From Pelargonium cotyledonis (Eukaryota; Streptophyta; Magnoliopsida; Geraniales; Geraniaceae), in contig JAYMTA010000166.1 in assembly GCA_036897625.1 (NCBI GenBank), forward strand, positions 1 through 36,442: a stretch of DNA of 36,442 bases. Direction: 5' to 3'. The notes beneath the pieces were generated by a model. That model worked only from the letters and a program-made list of their open reading frames with translations. It was not told the DNA's origin and searched no databases. Below, piece by piece: positions 34,083 through 36,442 of the stretch; within the stretch, counting starts at the first letter, position 1, and each line of letters opens with the position of its first letter. The position numbers and the translations under genes were made by a program.

Positions 34083-35039
34083 CTAAATTAGATGAAAATG
34101 CCTCCTTTTTTCTTGTAGAGCCTTCTTCTTCTCTTTCATTGCACGCAGTTGTGCCTCTGTTTCAGCAATCTTAAGCTCTATCTCGGAAATCTCCTTTTCT
34201 TGCTCCAAGCATTCCCTGACCTCCTCGATGTAAGGACTAAACCATTCAATGGAAAAATTCATGTTGGACAGATCACGAAAAGCATCCACCATCAATAGGC
34301 CCTGTTCCGCACTCACTGTATTTGATGGTTGAGCTTCAAGAATTTGAAGAAACTCACTCAACAATGCACTGAACTCCTTTGTGGCACGCAGTATCTGAGA
34401 AATGCTTTGCTGAGAGTTTGATGCTGCTCGGCTAGTTCCCACTTCTGTGACAAGAGACAGACTTGTTTCAAGATCATTACTTGGTGGACTCAACAGTGAA
34501 GAAGAAGCAACGACATCTTGAGAAGCAAGAGACCCTGCACTGGTTTCTTCTCCGGCATGGGCAGCTGTGGTGTCCTTGGATTTTTCACCTTGTTGCTCTG
34601 TAGGAAGAGAGGATTCTCCATCTTCATAAAATGGCATGGTACTCCTAAAAGAGCCACTGGCATGAGTTTGGGGATAGGGATGGCTCCAAATCTCAGCCTC
34701 ATTTCCTGCAGAATCCACAACCTCCTCCTCAGAAATCTCAATCTTTTCTTTTCCTTTTCCTGGTTTGGTGGTATCACCCCATATGTCTACCTTTTCTCCT
34801 ATTATTGGATCATTAGGCTGCTCAAAAACCCCAACCTCTTCTCTTGGCTCAATGGTATTTTCAGTCTTTGCTACCTCACTAGTCTGACCTTCCTCTCTCT
34901 GCTTAGTGGATTCCTCGTAGATATTCTCAACCTCATTTGCAGCTGATTCAGTTGGTCTGTCATGGTTTTGAGCTTCTGGTTCAGAATGGTGGTTTGATGA
35001 TGAAGTACTTGGATCTTCAGTGGTCAGTCTTGGAGTCTC
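34083..35039 (-). CDS. Uncharacterised coiled-coil protein, 3' exon (copy B)
   Basis: Minus-strand paralogue of copy A at 393-1466. The exon begins after TTTTCTCAATTTCAG at 35040 and stays open for 318 codons (ETPRLTTEDPSTSSSN... to a stop at 34083). No ATG starts it, so the 5' exon(s) lie beyond the window. Order: acidic Glu/Lys-rich segment, VVDSAGNEAEIWSHPYPQ, a Ser/Thr-rich stretch, then a conserved helical block (LRATKEFSALLSEFLQILEA, MNFSIEWFSPYIEEVRECL), then a coiled coil (KEISEIELKIAETEAQLRAM). The block loosely recalls the C-terminal region of plant MATH/coiled-coil proteins; function unknown. The last dozen residues (RRHFHLI) are out of register with copy A: at the A6 run (34106-34111) one base appears lost, and the homologous frame would end EAFSSNLEAT. 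Unlike copy A it reads through the 5' part without a stop. Confidence 0.6.
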   Translation of the reverse strand, partial: ETPRLTTEDPSTSSSNHHSEPEAQNHDRPTESAANEVENIYEESTKQREEGQTSEVAKTENTIEPREEVGVFEQPNDPIIGEKVDIWGDTTKPGKGKEKIEISEEEVVDSAGNEAEIWSHPYPQTHASGSFRSTMPFYEDGESSLPTEQQGEKSKDTTAAHAGEETSAGSLASQDVVASSSLLSPPSNDLETSLSLVTEVGTSRAASNSQQSISQILRATKEFSALLSEFLQILEAQPSNTVSAEQGLLMVDAFRDLSNMNFSIEWFSPYIEEVRECLEQEKEISEIELKIAETEAQLRAMKEKKKALQEKRRHFHLI

Positions 35040-35772
35040 CTGAAATTGAGAAAAGAGCAGTGCATTGTATCTTACTTGTTATAGTAAATTTAATGAAGAG
35101 AAACACAAACAGAAATGATTACAAATGACTTGGCAGCTTGGTTTTTAAATTGATTGCAACCATTATTGTTTTTAATTTGAACTTGACATGTTTGTATTTT
35201 TGTTTAGAAATGAAGAATCAAGTGTCCCAATAGAGGAGTTGGAGCTTGATTGGTTCATTTAAAATTCTCTATCATTTAATGAAGTAAAGGGTTGAAAAAT
35301 TATGATTTAGATAGAGATTTTGGACCGTCTCCTCCGATTTGTATTGTATTGTTTTGTTTTTAGCTTCGGAGTAATAATATGCTTCAGTTTCAAAAGGAAA
35401 AAATAACTATATTATATATAATGTTGACTACACCAATTATTAGTTTTAACTAGTTTTTTATCCAGGTCTAGTTAGGTAGTAATATGATCATACATTCTCA
35501 TCGTTGATATTCATTTCGTTTGAATTTGTGTGCGTAAAAGGTATTGTTTTGAAAAAGAAAAAAAAATTGTATATGATTTAACGTTTAACATAAGACATAT
35601 GTATTATACACTCTTTTTGTTCGTAGAGTTGTATAGTGCACGTGTACAAATTGATATTGTGCCAACGATTTGAAATTGAATTTGATTGACTAAAAATTTA
35701 AGTTATTTGTATGTGTTAAACTTGGTGAGTAGCATTAGAAGTTGTCACCTACTAATATATATAGGAAGTAGT
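35040..35772. other. Intron or upstream flank of copy B
   Basis: AT-rich DNA upstream of the copy B exon. It is presumably intron, because the exon begins at a splice acceptor. No further exon is recognised. Confidence 0.4.
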
Positions 35773-35890
35773 ATGCTTATATAGAAGTTGAAAGTTCAAT
35801 TTGATCTCTACTTTTTTAATGTGAGATTCTTATGCTTATATAGGAGTTACAAATTCAATGATTTCTCTAATTTTCCAATGTGAGATTCTT
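35773..35890 (+). repeat. Tandem duplication, two 59-bp units
   Basis: Units 35773-35831 and 35832-35890 both begin ATGCTTATATAG and end AATGTGAGATTCTT, with substitutions between. The CAATGTGAGATTC end recalls a motif common in plant LTRs, but no LTR element is delimited. Confidence 0.75.
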
Positions 35891-36037
35891 ACACTACCTT
35901 CTAAATTCTATATATCACATATTCATCTCATGAAATTTCTAAATCTTTTAGATATGAAACTTATAAACATTCGTATTTACTATTTGTATGTTTTTATATT
36001 ATAATTAAACTATTTTATCTGTAGAGGTTAAGGATTC

Positions 36038-36221
36038 TAAGCCAAGTTTTATTTGGCTTGGGCTAAGCCATGATTGAGGTGATGACACCACATTAAAAAT
36101 CATGGATCCGGGCAGGTCGCTCCGCTTCCACCAATTCACTTGGGTGAGTATGAATGTAATTTAATGAGGTGTCATCACTTCATTGGTGTGGCTTAGCCTA
36201 CGCCATAAAATGTTTGGTTTA
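36038..36221. mobile_element. MITE with about 58-bp terminal inverted repeats and GATTC duplication
   Basis: The left end TAAGCCAAGTTTTATTTGGC matches the reverse complement of the right end, TAAACCAAACATTTTATGGC. Pairing continues through GGCTAAGCCA and GGTGATGACACC on both sides. GATTC flanks the element at 36033-36037 and 36222-36226. It is 184 bp and non-coding, a small DNA-transposon derivative of uncertain superfamily. Confidence 0.75.
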
Positions 36222-36442
36222 GATTCCTTATTCTCTTATCTTTATTTGAATTTAAACTTTTGACTTTTGTTTAATACTCTTATATTAGTTGCACTAAGTT
36301 TGTAATTTAGTACTTGAGGGTTTTGAAAAATGAGTTGCGAGTTGTGTATTCGGGTATGAATTTAGAAAAACTATATTTGTAAGTTTTAGCTTGTTGATTT
36401 CAAATCTTATTCAACAATGCATGCTACCAATCTTTATATATA

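Noticed and set aside
1..36442. CRISPR arrays, operons, tRNA or rRNA genes
   Set aside because: The window is plant nuclear DNA. No regularly spaced short repeats with unique spacers and no complete tRNA or rRNA gene were found; the only tRNA-like sequence is a decayed SINE head.

Overview
This is a eukaryotic nuclear window from a core eudicot plant, probably a rosid. The AT-rich sequence holds genes with many short GT-AG introns, and the three well-conserved proteins match plant families end to end. I assembled them by hand from exon and splice-site reading, and all exon phases close without a frameshift. Species cannot be fixed from the sequence alone.

Layout: (1) 344-1466 (+) is the last large exon of an uncharacterised coiled-coil protein gene (copy A), with a likely 1-nt frameshift. 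(2) 1467-11300 is about 10 kb of AT-rich intergenic DNA with foldback and Stowaway-type MITEs and dispersed repeats; no gene is supported. (3) 11583-18189 (+) is a 19-exon GH35 beta-galactosidase gene, orthologous to Arabidopsis BGAL1 (840 aa). Its last intron holds a complete TRIM-type miniature LTR retrotransposon and SINE-like DNA. (4) 18190-20230 is convergent intergenic DNA with a 57-bp minisatellite. (5) 20231-24265 (-) is a 6-exon TMN/EMP70 (nonaspanin) gene, TMN7-like (643 aa). (6) 25016-31176 (-) is a 15-exon MSI4/FVE WD40 histone-binding gene (467 aa), with one GC-AG intron and an E2F-type site just upstream of the start codon. (7) 31776-32524 is a poly(A) retroposon with 19-bp target-site duplications. 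(8) 32796-33723 (-) is a set of possible small exons of unknown function. (9) 34083-35039 (-) is copy B, a paralogue of copy A in inverted orientation. (10) 35040-36442 is intergenic DNA with a tandem duplication and a MITE.

The genes do not form a functional unit. BGAL1 acts on cell-wall galactans and arabinogalactans in the apoplast, the TMN protein sits in the Golgi/endosome membrane, and MSI4/FVE is a nuclear chromatin factor in flowering-time and cold-response control. I see no convincing undescribed biological system. The most interesting items are the TRIM whose end lies 10 nt from a BGAL1 splice acceptor, the inverted A/B paralogues with complementary 1-nt lesions, the GC-AG intron and E2F site of MSI4, and the unassigned exon chain at 32.8-33.7 kb.
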